Shown: positions 8,232 through 16,364 of the stretch, piece by piece
Position numbering within the stretch: the first letter of the stretch is position 1
How the letters are laid out: each line of letters opens with the position of its first letter
NCBI RefSeq assembly: GCF_002735695.1
Contig: NZ_PDZH01000045.1
Span: 1 to 34,173 of the forward strand
DNA from: Chitinimonas sp. BJB300
GTDB taxonomy: Bacteria > Pseudomonadota > Gammaproteobacteria > Burkholderiales > Chitinimonadaceae
Length of the DNA stretch: 34,173 nucleotides
Direction of reading: 5' to 3'
Translations under genes and position numbers: made by a program
The notes under the pieces: generated by a model
Told to the model about the DNA's origin: nothing
Databases searched by the model: none
Seen by the model: only the letters and a program-made list of their open reading frames with translations

Positions 8232-8705
8232 CTAGCCAGCACGACTTTTCCCATACAACCGCGCATCGAATGTAAATGGCCGTGTTTGCACGAAGGTGAT
8301 TTGGGCAAAGGCCGGGTGACGTGGGTTGAGGACGATATTGCGGGCTTCGGGTACGAGGATGGAGGGCAGTACCAACCCCAGATGCATACCCGATTGCAGA
8401 AAGCGATCGCCATGGCCCATGCTGGCGGGGCCCGCCGGCAGACTGTCCCAGCCAGCTGGCAGATCTGCTGCACTTGTCTCGGTATAGAGCCTTGGGTTAT
8501 CGGGCAGAGCAAGCGTTACCAGAACACGCAGTTGTTTGTCGTGGTTGCCTAGATGCGCGAAGGTTTCGAGTGCGGCTGTTGCTGGGTTAAGCGCGGCATA
8601 AACGGCCGGGGTGCCGATGGGGTTCCACCGTCCGCCATAGATAGCGGCACCGCTGCCGCTAAGGTCGTTGGCATAGCGGGCATCACAAATTCGCCAAGCC
8701 TGCAT
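8232..8705 (-). CDS. RES-domain toxin of a type II toxin-antitoxin system
   Basis: RES-domain toxins degrade NAD+ (NAD+ phosphorylase or glycohydrolase activity is known for MbcT, Res-Pp and relatives) and so stop growth. In this 157-aa protein the family residues are visible: Arg26 in GGRWNPIGTPAVYAA, Tyr36, Glu47 in TAALETFAHLG, and the late Ser in LVLPSILVPEARNIVLNPRHP. The ATG abuts the stop codon of the antitoxin gene with no gap, a typical translationally coupled arrangement with the antitoxin first. All hallmark residues appear intact, so the toxin is probably active. Confidence 0.88.
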   Translation of the reverse strand: MQAWRICDARYANDLSGSGAAIYGGRWNPIGTPAVYAALNPATAALETFAHLGNHDKQLRVLVTLALPDNPRLYTETSAADLPAGWDSLPAGPASMGHGDRFLQSGMHLGLVLPSILVPEARNIVLNPRHPAFAQITFVQTRPFTFDARLYGKSRAG

Positions 8706-9155
8706 TTACAGCACACCGCCATAACGGATATTGCCTATTGCCCGGCGTACCTGTTCGGCACCTAAAGCTGTGTCCAGCAGATCAATCGGGCGCTCGCCGC
8801 CCAAGGCGAAGTTGCTGGCCGCCAACCAGTCGGCAGCGGCATCTGCCGCCCCCAGAGTGTCGCTGGCCAAAGCGAATATCTCGGCTAAACGATCCACCCG
8901 CTCAGAGGTCGATTGATCGAGCAGTTTGTGTTCACGGATAAATTTGCTGGCCGTGGAGGGAGGCAAACCAATCACTTTGAAGACTTCGCTTTTCTGTAAC
9001 TTGAGCACACCGGGTATTTCCGTCAGAACATCGGCGGGAAACCCAACGCGCATTTGGCTGATTCGGGCGGTTGGTGTGATTTTACTATTGATCAGTCGCT
9101 CAAACACACCTACGTGCACCTTACGCTTTGCCTCGGAATGGGTCGCGGCTTTCAT
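8706..9155 (-). CDS. Antitoxin of the Xre/MbcA/ParS (DUF2384) type
   Basis: This 149-aa partner of the downstream RES toxin has a helical N-terminal and middle part (residues ~20-90; VFKVIGLPPSTASKFIREHK), which fits the Xre-like DNA-binding domain. The C-terminal ~55 residues (SDTLGAADAAADWLAASNF then LGGERPIDLLDTALGAEQV) match the toxin-binding DUF2384 domain, ending IRYGGVL. It starts at ATG 9155 with AGAGGAG upstream. Two operator-like palindromes lie just upstream of the start. Antitoxins of this family bind the toxin active site and repress their own operon. Confidence 0.87.
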   Translation of the reverse strand: MKAATHSEAKRKVHVGVFERLINSKITPTARISQMRVGFPADVLTEIPGVLKLQKSEVFKVIGLPPSTASKFIREHKLLDQSTSERVDRLAEIFALASDTLGAADAAADWLAASNFALGGERPIDLLDTALGAEQVRRAIGNIRYGGVL

Positions 9156-9171
9156 GGCAGCTCCTCTGAGT

Positions 9172-9227
9172 TGCTAATACTAGCAGTAATAGTGCTCATA
9201 TTAGCAGAGGTTTACATTGCTGACCAA
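9172..9227 (-). promoter_or_regulatory. Promoter with twin operators of the RES/Xre toxin-antitoxin operon
   Basis: Two 14-bp near-identical palindromic sites, TGCTAATACTAGCA (9172-9185) and TGCTCATATTAGCA (9193-9206), have centres exactly 21 bp apart, two helical turns. They share half-sites TGCT/AGCA. On the minus strand, a -10-like TAATAT (9198-9203) inside the distal site and a -35-like TTGGTC (9222-9227) are 18 bp apart. Bound antitoxin would therefore cover the promoter, fitting autorepression. Confidence 0.7.
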
Positions 9228-9269
9228 TTAATCGCAACGGTTTCGTTGTTGATCACCACCCACTGAATA

Positions 9270-9301
9270 AGAATCCCCATCGATTTGTCGATGGGGATTC
9301 T
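9270..9301 (-). terminator. Strong hairpin terminator downstream of the nuclease gene
   Basis: AGAATCCCCATCGA, a TTTG loop, then the exact complement form a 14-bp perfect stem. Read on the minus strand the stem is followed by TTATTC, a weak U-run. It lies 95 bases past the stop of the minus-strand nuclease gene and beyond the antitoxin promoter, so it would insulate the toxin-antitoxin operon from read-through. Confidence 0.65.
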
Positions 9302-9320
9302 GGTCATCGCTTGTCAACTG

Positions 9321-9370
9321 CTTAGAATCTACTTACGCTCTTGCTACGCAGCCATTAGGCAGGTTCTTAG
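9321..9370. repeat. 50-bp miniature derivative of the 148-bp repeat
   Basis: It begins CTTAGAATCT and ends TTAGGCAGGTTCTTAG. These ends match those of the full copy at 21851-21998 (CTTAGAACCT ... TTTAGGCAGGTCCTTAG) closely, while the interior is reduced to about 25 unrelated bases. It lies between the hairpin terminator and the stop codon of the nuclease gene. Confidence 0.45.
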
Positions 9371-9395
9371 GCGTCTGTTGCGTCGCAACCGATTC

Positions 9396-12011
9396 TCAGC
9401 GTCTGCCTAGACCATCGTAGGTATCAATGTTGAATACATCCCACTCGGCGCTCACATCCCAGTTGCCGGGTGCGGCTGCCGGTAGGCTGCCTTTGACAAC
9501 GCCTGCTTTGCGGCGCAGGGTTTTATTGGCGGTACAGTGGTTGCCGGTTTTCCATTCGGTGCCTGGATCAAACCCTTTTTGGCCAATGGCGTCGATGGCG
9601 ATGCCCGACTTTTCGAGCACTACGGCGTCGTTGCCATTAAAGTTGGTCACATTGCTGGTTTGGCTGCCGGGAATACTGCCAAGCCTGTAGCCAAGGTGGA
9701 CCAATACCAGGGTATGCCCTGGGGCCAGCGAGCCAGAAAGTGCCTGAGCCGATGAGGCTGTGCTTGCTCCATTGGCGTAGAGCCTGACGGTATAGGCAGT
9801 CAGGTCAACCATTCCATCGGTTGGGTTGTAGATTTCCAGCGCCTTGTTATTGCTGCTGCCTTCCAGGTATTCGCTGAAAAACAGTTCCGGCACAACAGCG
9901 GGGGGAGTGCCGTGGGTGATGTTGATGCTGCTTACCCGCTCTGCGCTTTGGCCATGGGCGTTGGTCAGCCGCAGGCGGAGCGTGTAGTTGCCGGCTGTGG
10001 CAAAGGTGTGAACGGCCTCTTTGGTTGCCAGCGGCAGTGTTGCCTGTACGCCATCACCCCAATCTACGCTTAAAGCGGTGCCGTCGGCGGCGACAATACC
10101 GGTGATGCTCACCGTTCCACCAACGATACCATTGGAGGGTAGGTTGGCGCTAAGACTAGGTGCATGCACAACGACATCGGGGGTCAGATTCAAGCCCACG
10201 AGTACGGGGTCATGGTCGGACGAACGATACGGTGAAGCGGCGTAACGGTCATCGGGTTTGAACTCAGTGTTGTAATCGAATACCGGTGGTTCTTCAGCAT
10301 TGACGTGCCACACACCCAAACCATTGACTTGACTACGCATACTGGCGCTGGCAAAACCGTGGTCCAACGCACCGCTTTCGCCTGAGAACACATAGGTATA
10401 GCGTTCGGTAGCGGTCAGGCGCTTAAGCAATGCCTCAAAGCCAGCAGTTTCAAGCATCCTGATGGGGTCTTCGTTCAGGTAGCTGTTGAAGTCGCCTACC
10501 ATCAGCACATCACTCTCTCCCGAGTCGGCTACCAAGCCATTGATCCAGTTCTTCAAGACAGTAGCTTGCCGGGTGCGTGAGACATTCCAGCAGCCTTGCC
10601 CGGTTTCCCGGTCGGGATTATTGGCGCCACTTGGGCAGGACCCCTTGCTCTTCAGGTGGTTGACCACCATCCAAAAGCTGCCGTTATTGTCCAGCGCAGC
10701 AAAACGTTGTGCTACCGATGGCCGCATGCCACCCGCTACCGAGAAGTCCGAGTCATTCAGCACGGCGGGGGTGCCAATGGGTTTGACCTTGCTGGGCTTA
10801 TAGATCATGGCCACGGTGATCAAATCGGTACCCGGCTTGCCGGCATCGATATAGCTATAGGTACCAGCACCCATCTTTGCGTTTACAGCATTGACCAAGT
10901 CTATCAAGGCGGCCGCACCGTTGTTTTCGATTTCCATCAACCCCAGCACATCGGCATTCAGACCGGTAATGGTTTCGACCAGCTTGGCCCGTTGGCGGGT
11001 AAATTCTTCGGCCGTATTGGCACCGCGTTGCCCCAAGGTGGTGAAGTAGTTGAGGACATTCAAGCCACTGGCGCGTAGCGTGCCACCCACCGTTGGTGGC
11101 GTGGCAGGCCGAGGGTTGATCTGGCTGAAGACCGGTGCGACAACAGGATGGATACGATAAGCGTCGGACCCCCAGCTCATCACGCCTTGCAAGCTCGTGA
11201 CGACATCGCCCACGCGCCGTGTACCCGTGGTGTCGGCTGCCGACAGATAGGGAATCGGTTTGGGGTTCTGCATGCTGCGGCCATCATCGAGGATGATGCT
11301 GGCGAGCTTGTTGCGGGTGACGATTTCGTCGATCGAAGCGTTATAGGGATGGTTGTATGGCTCATAGAGCCGCCCACCGGGTGACAGCATCAACTCACCA
11401 TAGCGGCCGAGTTGATGAACGTCTGTTACCGTCAAGTCCTGGTGGAACTCGACCAACATCCCTTCGAAGGGCTCCAGCTCGTTAGGGGTCGCCACGGGTA
11501 GCTTGACCAGGTGCGGGGGAATTGTCGGCCCCCTGCCGCACACGCTGATGGTGCTGACTTCTGTCATCTCGGTCAGGCTTGCAGTCGCTGTATTGCTGCC
11601 TTTGAATTCGGTGACTTTGCCGCTGACCTGAACATAATCGCCCACCTGTATATCCAGGCCGCCTGGGGCATAAATAAACAAGCCTTCCGACGTCCTCGGG
11701 TCGTTATCTGCAACCGCCTGCTGGATATAGAACCCCTTTAGTTGGTCGTCAGCTTGAAAATCAGCGGTCACTACACCCCGCACGCTGACCAACTGGTCAA
11801 CATAGGGGCTTGCACTGCCGGGGCCTTGGACGGCTGTGATATCACGCAGTGTATTGGGCGGCGTCACGCAGCTGAGTACATTCATCGACATTGACATGGC
11901 TTGAGGCTGCTGGGGTGTCGATGTCGGTGACGGATCACCCCCCGCATCGTTACAGCCAGCCAAGCCGGCCAGTAGCGCCGCGCTAAGCAGCCCGTATTTT
12001 ACGTTTTGCAT
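9396..12011 (-). CDS. Secreted lipoprotein ExeM/NucH-type endonuclease with PKD and lamin-tail domains
   Basis: This is probably an extracellular or surface DNase that scavenges DNA or remodels biofilm matrix. I start at ATG 12009-12011, preceded by GGGAG; an upstream ATG at 12065 adds 18 residues before the signal. The N-terminus (QNVKYGLLSAALLAGLAGC) is a lipoprotein signal with lipobox LAGC. Then come an OB-like domain (~40-170: VDQLVSVRGVVTADFQ, VQVSGKVTEF), an endonuclease/exonuclease/phosphatase domain (~320-620: GLMEIENNG, WMVVNHLKSKG, MVGDFNSYLNEDP, YRSSDHDPVLVGL, which supply the catalytic Glu, Asp, Asn and His), a PKD-like domain (~640-715) and a lamin-tail domain (~720-820: FFSEYLEGSSNNKALEIYNP). 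No GlyGly-CTERM tail is seen. Length is 871 aa. Confidence 0.85.
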   Translation of the reverse strand: MQNVKYGLLSAALLAGLAGCNDAGGDPSPTSTPQQPQAMSMSMNVLSCVTPPNTLRDITAVQGPGSASPYVDQLVSVRGVVTADFQADDQLKGFYIQQAVADNDPRTSEGLFIYAPGGLDIQVGDYVQVSGKVTEFKGSNTATASLTEMTEVSTISVCGRGPTIPPHLVKLPVATPNELEPFEGMLVEFHQDLTVTDVHQLGRYGELMLSPGGRLYEPYNHPYNASIDEIVTRNKLASIILDDGRSMQNPKPIPYLSAADTTGTRRVGDVVTSLQGVMSWGSDAYRIHPVVAPVFSQINPRPATPPTVGGTLRASGLNVLNYFTTLGQRGANTAEEFTRQRAKLVETITGLNADVLGLMEIENNGAAALIDLVNAVNAKMGAGTYSYIDAGKPGTDLITVAMIYKPSKVKPIGTPAVLNDSDFSVAGGMRPSVAQRFAALDNNGSFWMVVNHLKSKGSCPSGANNPDRETGQGCWNVSRTRQATVLKNWINGLVADSGESDVLMVGDFNSYLNEDPIRMLETAGFEALLKRLTATERYTYVFSGESGALDHGFASASMRSQVNGLGVWHVNAEEPPVFDYNTEFKPDDRYAASPYRSSDHDPVLVGLNLTPDVVVHAPSLSANLPSNGIVGGTVSITGIVAADGTALSVDWGDGVQATLPLATKEAVHTFATAGNYTLRLRLTNAHGQSAERVSSINITHGTPPAVVPELFFSEYLEGSSNNKALEIYNPTDGMVDLTAYTVRLYANGASTASSAQALSGSLAPGHTLVLVHLGYRLGSIPGSQTSNVTNFNGNDAVVLEKSGIAIDAIGQKGFDPGTEWKTGNHCTANKTLRRKAGVVKGSLPAAAPGNWDVSAEWDVFNIDTYDGLGRR

Positions 12012-12062
12012 TGTTGTCTCCCTTTTTTGGCTCGCCACGCTAGGCCAAATAGCCCATGCAGG

Positions 12063-12076
12063 CAAGCGAGCGCTTG
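12063..12076. promoter_or_regulatory. Small inverted repeat upstream of the nuclease gene
   Basis: CAAGCG-AG-CGCTTG is a perfect 6+6 repeat centred about 58 bases upstream of the nuclease start. It could be an operator. The rest of the 12012-12289 gap shows no recognisable promoter, RNA gene or repeat. Confidence 0.2.
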
Positions 12077-12289
12077 ATGCTAACGGGCATAGATGACATG
12101 AGTGTTGCCAGGGTACGACGCTCGGATTACGTCTTTTCCCTCACATGAATGAGGGCAGCCAATTTTTCATGTGCTACAGCTCTTATATGAGATCAGCAGC
12201 AGCGGTTCCAGGCACGGTAACAACCCTGCTTAGCATTGGCGATTAAGCAAAGAACGAAGCCCGTAGAGGCCACCTAGGAGTGAGGGTTC

Positions 12290-12436
12290 ATGAAGCGATT
12301 TATCGTCGCCACTGCGTCGTGTACGGCACCTATTGCCGGTGCCGAGGCACATGCCGTCGGCTCACCCTCTGCAGTCTTCCCCAATCAACAACCTATGCAA
12401 GCGCAGCTTCCAGTCTCCCCAATCGGGCCGGACTAG
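12290..12436 (+). CDS. Possible small secreted peptide, 48 aa (perhaps frameshifted)
   Basis: An ATG at 12290 follows TAGGAGTGAGGG and opens 48 codons beginning MKRFIVATASCTAPIAGAEA. A basic start, a short apolar stretch and an AxA-like site (EAHA) give a weak signal-peptide look. The rest is rich in Pro, Ser, Gln and Ala and ends at a TAG. In the neighbouring +1 frame the sequence stays open to 12504 and gives a similar composition (SPAISANDGNPIGVPAQLAT), so the original protein may have been about 70 residues and be broken by one indel. It ends shortly before the decarboxylase gene and may share its transcript. Function unknown. Confidence 0.35.
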   Translation: MKRFIVATASCTAPIAGAEAHAVGSPSAVFPNQQPMQAQLPVSPIGPD

Positions 12437-12519
12437 TCCCTTCCCCTGCTATTTCCGCCAATGACGGCAACCCAATTGGCGTACCCGCCCAATTGGCCAC
12501 TTAAGAGAACGGAGGATGT

Positions 12520-14451
12520 ATGGCAATTGAAAAGGCAACAGGCCCGCAACGTTGGGCGCGCGATTATGTGTTCGATATCTTGAGCGAGCTGGAAATACAC
12601 CACATCTTTGGTGTGCCGGGCACCAATGAGATTCCCATCATCGACGGTACGTGCTACCCGGAGAATAAAGTCGAATACATTGAATGCCTGCACGAAAACA
12701 TCGCTATCGGTGCGGCGATGGGGTCGGCCCGCATGACGGGCAAACCCGGCGTATTGGTCGTGCATGTCACTCCCGGCATCGCGCACAGCATAGGCAACCT
12801 TTTCAATGCGGCGCGATCGCAGGTGCCGCTGGTAATCCTGTGCTGCCAGCAGCAGAACGAACTGGTAACACAGGAGCCGCTGCTGGCTTCCAACCTCGTC
12901 GACCTCGCCAAGCAATACACCAAGTGGGCACACGAGGTGCGCACACCGGAAGAGTTTCCAATGGTGCTGCAACGGGCTTTCAAGGAGGCGATGGCGCCGC
13001 CCAATGGGCCGGTGTTCGTATCCATCCCGTGGGAATTCACCATGCGTAGCATCGGCGACCTTGACCGTGTGCCCGGCGTGACACGCATTTCGCCACACTT
13101 CACCGGCGACCCACAAACTATCCAGCAGGTAGCCACGCTGCTTTCTCAGGCGCAAAACCCGATCATCATTGGCGGCGATGCCGTTGGCTATGCCGATGCA
13201 TGGCCGGAAATGCAGCAGCTTGCCGAGCTAGTTGGTGCGCCGGTACTGCTGCAAACCTTCAGCAGTGTCGCCAACTTCCCCAACAACGACTACCACTGGC
13301 AAGGTGAACTGCCGGGTAGCCAGCAGGCAGTGCAGCAGGTGTTCGAGGGCCATGACGTGGCTTTCCTGTGTGGTTTCAGCAACCAAGCGCAGATCACTGT
13401 GTTCAAGTATTCGCAGGGTGCCCTGATTCCGCCGCATGTGCGGCAGATCTACCTAACCAACAACACCTGGGATATCGGCAAGAACTATTACGGTGAAGCG
13501 GCCATATTGGGTGACATCAAGGCGACGTTGCCGCTGATCAATGACAAAATCCGCCAGCACCCACCGGCTGGAGCCGACCAGCGCAATCAGCACCTGCGTC
13601 AACTCGATGCGACGCGGCGTGTTGCTTGGGATCAATACCTGTCGCAGGCGATGCGGCAGGACGAGATTTGGGCTGTGGTCATTGCCGATGCGCTTCGCAA
13701 GGAAATCGAGCAGCGAGGCCTTGCCAAGAAGTTCGTCTATGTCCACGAGGCGGTTTCTGATCCCGCACCGTTCCAATATTTGCTGCCATTGGGTACCGAA
13801 GGCTCTGCCCCAATCAGCTACTACTGCGTGGGCGGCGGCTCACTTGGCTGGTCGATGCCGGCGACGCTCGGCATCAAGCTAGAGCAACGTGGTTGGCAGC
13901 AGATCGAAACCAGCCTGGTGGTTGCGGCGACCGGAGACGGCTCTTCACTTTTCTACCCGCAGACTTGGTGGACCGCCGCGCATCGCGAAATCGGTGTGCT
14001 CTATATCATCACCAATAATCACGAATACCACACGCTGCAACTCGGTTTGCAACAAGTCATCGAGGCCTATGGGTCGGCACCAGGCTATGGCTGGAAGCCC
14101 AAGACCGACGACCCGGAATACTTGCGCATTCATCGACCCGAGCCCGACTTCGTGGCGCTCGCCAAGTCCTTGGGTGGATTGGAAGGCGAAGTTGTAAATC
14201 ACCCTGAAGCCGTCCGGGCTGCTGTGCAGCGTGGCATCAGTCACGTCACCCAGACCAAGCAGTCGTACCTTCTCGACATGCGCACCGCGCAGGCAACACC
14301 CGTACCACCGTCGCGAGAGGAGGCAACCCGCAAGGCCATGGCGCGTTATGTGGGGCAACCGAGGCTCGACGTCTTCCACCACCCAGCCGGCAAAGGGCTT
14401 CTCGGCGCTGATGGAAGCGGTACTGCGGCCAATGTTCCCGTCATTTTCTAA
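12520..14451 (+). CDS. Benzoylformate-decarboxylase-like thiamine diphosphate enzyme
   Basis: This is a ThDP-dependent 2-oxo-acid decarboxylase or carboligase of the acetolactate synthase superfamily, closest in pattern to benzoylformate decarboxylase. The N-terminal PYR domain has FGVPGTNEIP (Thr35 where BFD has Ser26), the ThDP-activating Glu59 (CLHENIAIGAA) and His82 (VVHVTPG, equivalent to BFD His70). The C-terminal PP domain carries the cofactor motif from GDG (472-474) to NN (499-500), with a BFD-like WWTAAHREI between. At 643 aa it is about 110 longer than BFD, with extra sequence around 320-440 and a C-terminal tail. ATG 12520 has an ACGGAGG site. The flavin oxidase gene 68 bases downstream suggests the two act in sequence. 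The substrate is not predictable; a ligase role is possible. Confidence 0.8.
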   Translation: MAIEKATGPQRWARDYVFDILSELEIHHIFGVPGTNEIPIIDGTCYPENKVEYIECLHENIAIGAAMGSARMTGKPGVLVVHVTPGIAHSIGNLFNAARSQVPLVILCCQQQNELVTQEPLLASNLVDLAKQYTKWAHEVRTPEEFPMVLQRAFKEAMAPPNGPVFVSIPWEFTMRSIGDLDRVPGVTRISPHFTGDPQTIQQVATLLSQAQNPIIIGGDAVGYADAWPEMQQLAELVGAPVLLQTFSSVANFPNNDYHWQGELPGSQQAVQQVFEGHDVAFLCGFSNQAQITVFKYSQGALIPPHVRQIYLTNNTWDIGKNYYGEAAILGDIKATLPLINDKIRQHPPAGADQRNQHLRQLDATRRVAWDQYLSQAMRQDEIWAVVIADALRKEIEQRGLAKKFVYVHEAVSDPAPFQYLLPLGTEGSAPISYYCVGGGSLGWSMPATLGIKLEQRGWQQIETSLVVAATGDGSSLFYPQTWWTAAHREIGVLYIITNNHEYHTLQLGLQQVIEAYGSAPGYGWKPKTDDPEYLRIHRPEPDFVALAKSLGGLEGEVVNHPEAVRAAVQRGISHVTQTKQSYLLDMRTAQATPVPPSREEATRKAMARYVGQPRLDVFHHPAGKGLLGADGSGTAANVPVIF

Positions 14452-14519
14452 AACAACCTTCCCAATAAAGGCGCGGCCAATTTGGCGCGCCGCATTCAAA
14501 GCAAAGGAGAATACACATC

Positions 14520-16109
14520 ATGGCTAGCGAAACGATGGATATCGCAATTGTAGGTGGTGGTATTTCAGGGGTTTACAGTGCATGGCGGCTCAAGAAGAGC
14601 GACACCAGCAAGAAGATTGTCGTGTTTGAGGGAAGTGACCATATCGGTGGGCGGCTGCTGTCGGTCCAGCCGCCCGATATTCCAAATATGGTAGCGGAGC
14701 TAGGCGGCATGCGTATTCTGCCAGCGGTGCAGCCGCTTATTACCGCGCTCATCGATGAACTCAACCAAGCGCTACCCGCGGAGGAAAAAATCGAGCTGTA
14801 TGATTTCCCGGTAGATCAGCCGCAAAATCTGGCCTATCTGCGAGGTGTCTATCTGCGCCTCAGCGACTTTACCAATGAGCCGGACAAAGTGCCCTACCAG
14901 CTCTCCTTCCTGGACCACGGCTCTACGGCGGGCGGCATCATCCTGAGCGCCATCGAGCAGATTGTTCCAGGTATCACCTCACCAAACCTAACCGAAGAAC
15001 AACGACGGACAATGGCACAGGAAGCCAGTTTCGGCGGCGTGCCGCTCTATCAGCAAGGGTTTTGGAATGTCTTGCTGCGCGTGATCAACAGCGAGGCCTA
15101 TCAGCTCAGTATTGATGCGGGTGGTTACGACTCAACGTTGTCGAACTGGAATGCCGCCGACGCCATTCCTTGGTATCTATCTGATTTCGGTGTCGACGCC
15201 AAATACAAGGGATTCTGCAAAGGGTTCCAGGAAGTACCCAAGTCGGTGGCACAGCTATTCCAAAACGCAGGTGGCGAAGTACGCCTTAACGCCACCGTCT
15301 CCAGCATCAAATGGGATAACGGTGCCTTCGAGTTTACGGCCGATGGCAAGATCATCCGCGCCAAGCAATTGATCCTGGCGATGCCACGCCGCTCGATTGA
15401 TATTCTGGCGACAACCAGCCCACTCCTGATGGAGTTTCAACAGCTTACCGCCAGCGTCACGCCAAGGCCGCTATTCAAACTGTTCACTACATATAGCAAC
15501 CCTTGGTGGAAAGCCGCCGGCTATACCGATGCCGACGGCAAGTACGTACCGGTGCTAGCTGGCCGCTCGGTAACCGACATACCCGTACGGCAAACCTACT
15601 ATTGGCCCCTGAGCGATGGCCAGCCTGCCGAATCGGGCCGCGCCATGCTGCTGGCCAGCTACGACGATGGTTCCAACACTGGCTTTTGGGATGGCCTGAG
15701 GCCACAGCGGCACCAGGCGCGCCGAGGTAGTCTGAGACCCGCACCCGTAGCAGACCCCTTCATCGGCGACGCCATAGGTAAGCTGACCGAATCGACCTGG
15801 CATCAGTACACCGCTCCGCGCCTCATGGTGGGTGAAGTTTCACGCCAGTTGGGCCTCATGCACGGGCTCAACTACACGCCCGAAGTGCTTAATGCAGCCT
15901 TCCGAGACTGGGGCGATGACCCTTTCGGTGGCGGCTGGAACAGCTGGAATATTGGCGTGAAAAGCTGGGAAGTGAAGCAACGCATTATCAAACCTATGGA
16001 TGTTTGCCCGCTCTACATCTGCGGCGAAGCCTATTCCGACGCACAAGGCTGGGTCGAAGGTGCATTGCAAACTGCAGACATGATGTTGAAAGCGTTTAAG
16101 CAGACTTAA
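14520..16109 (+). CDS. Flavin amine oxidase, L-amino-acid-oxidase-like
   Basis: This 529-aa FAD enzyme of the monoamine oxidase superfamily probably oxidises an amino acid or amine, giving an imine/2-oxo acid and H2O2. The dinucleotide-binding motif G12-G-G14-I-S-G17 (IAIVGGGISGVYSAW) and the following GGRLL motif (residues ~43-47) are intact. The VAELGGMRIL block matches the LAAO/tryptophan-oxidase (VioA, RebO) region that places a substrate-binding Arg. The C-terminal FAD motif is PLYICGEAYSDAQGWVEGAL. There is no signal peptide, so it is cytoplasmic. An AAAGGAG site precedes the ATG. It forms a pair with the decarboxylase-like gene upstream and is followed by a terminator. Substrate unknown; L-tryptophan, L-phenylalanine or phenylglycine-type acids are plausible. 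Confidence 0.8.
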   Translation: MASETMDIAIVGGGISGVYSAWRLKKSDTSKKIVVFEGSDHIGGRLLSVQPPDIPNMVAELGGMRILPAVQPLITALIDELNQALPAEEKIELYDFPVDQPQNLAYLRGVYLRLSDFTNEPDKVPYQLSFLDHGSTAGGIILSAIEQIVPGITSPNLTEEQRRTMAQEASFGGVPLYQQGFWNVLLRVINSEAYQLSIDAGGYDSTLSNWNAADAIPWYLSDFGVDAKYKGFCKGFQEVPKSVAQLFQNAGGEVRLNATVSSIKWDNGAFEFTADGKIIRAKQLILAMPRRSIDILATTSPLLMEFQQLTASVTPRPLFKLFTTYSNPWWKAAGYTDADGKYVPVLAGRSVTDIPVRQTYYWPLSDGQPAESGRAMLLASYDDGSNTGFWDGLRPQRHQARRGSLRPAPVADPFIGDAIGKLTESTWHQYTAPRLMVGEVSRQLGLMHGLNYTPEVLNAAFRDWGDDPFGGGWNSWNIGVKSWEVKQRIIKPMDVCPLYICGEAYSDAQGWVEGALQTADMMLKAFKQT

Positions 16110-16128
16110 GAAGCTGTTTGCGTGGCCT

Positions 16129-16165
16129 GAACCGCCCCAGGTATTGAGGCGGTTCCCCTGCTTTC
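16129..16165 (+). terminator. Rho-independent terminator after the amine oxidase gene
   Basis: GAACCGCC (16129-16136) pairs with GGCGGTTC (16148-16155) around an 11-base loop, and CTGCTTTCTTGT follows. It lies 20 bases after the oxidase stop codon and just before the repeat copy that begins at 16170. Confidence 0.7.
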
Positions 16166-16169
16166 TTGT

Positions 16170-16317
16170 CTAAGAACCAGTCTAAAGTCTTGCGAGCTAA
16201 GGCAAGATAAGGCGGAAACAGCCGAGGAAGCGGAGTTTACGAGTGGTAAATGAGCATTCCGAGGGTATTTTCAACGCCATATTGCCGACGCGCAGCAGAC
16301 TTTAGACAGGTTCTAAG
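16170..16317 (+). repeat. 148-bp near-palindromic repeat element, intact copy 1
   Basis: The ends are CTAAGAACCAGTCTAAAGTC and, on the other strand, CTTAGAACCTGTCTAAAGTC: about 21-bp terminal inverted repeats with two mismatches. The interior also pairs with itself imperfectly (GGCAAGATAAGGCG against CGCCATATTGCC; GTTTAC against GTAAAT), so the whole unit could fold as one long hairpin. There is no ORF of note inside. I define this copy as the plus orientation. It sits after the oxidase terminator and 48 bases from the 3' end of the convergent exonuclease gene. The form is that of a MITE or BIME-like mobile repeat. Confidence 0.85.
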
Positions 16318-16364
16318 ACAGCGCTGTATTCCAAGTTGGCAAAAGGGATAAGCGCGATCAGGCT

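Noticed and set aside
12471-12500. Repeated CCAATTGGC words before the decarboxylase gene
   Set aside because: Two short words 18 bases apart do not make a clear operator or repeat array, and the spacing suggests nothing specific.
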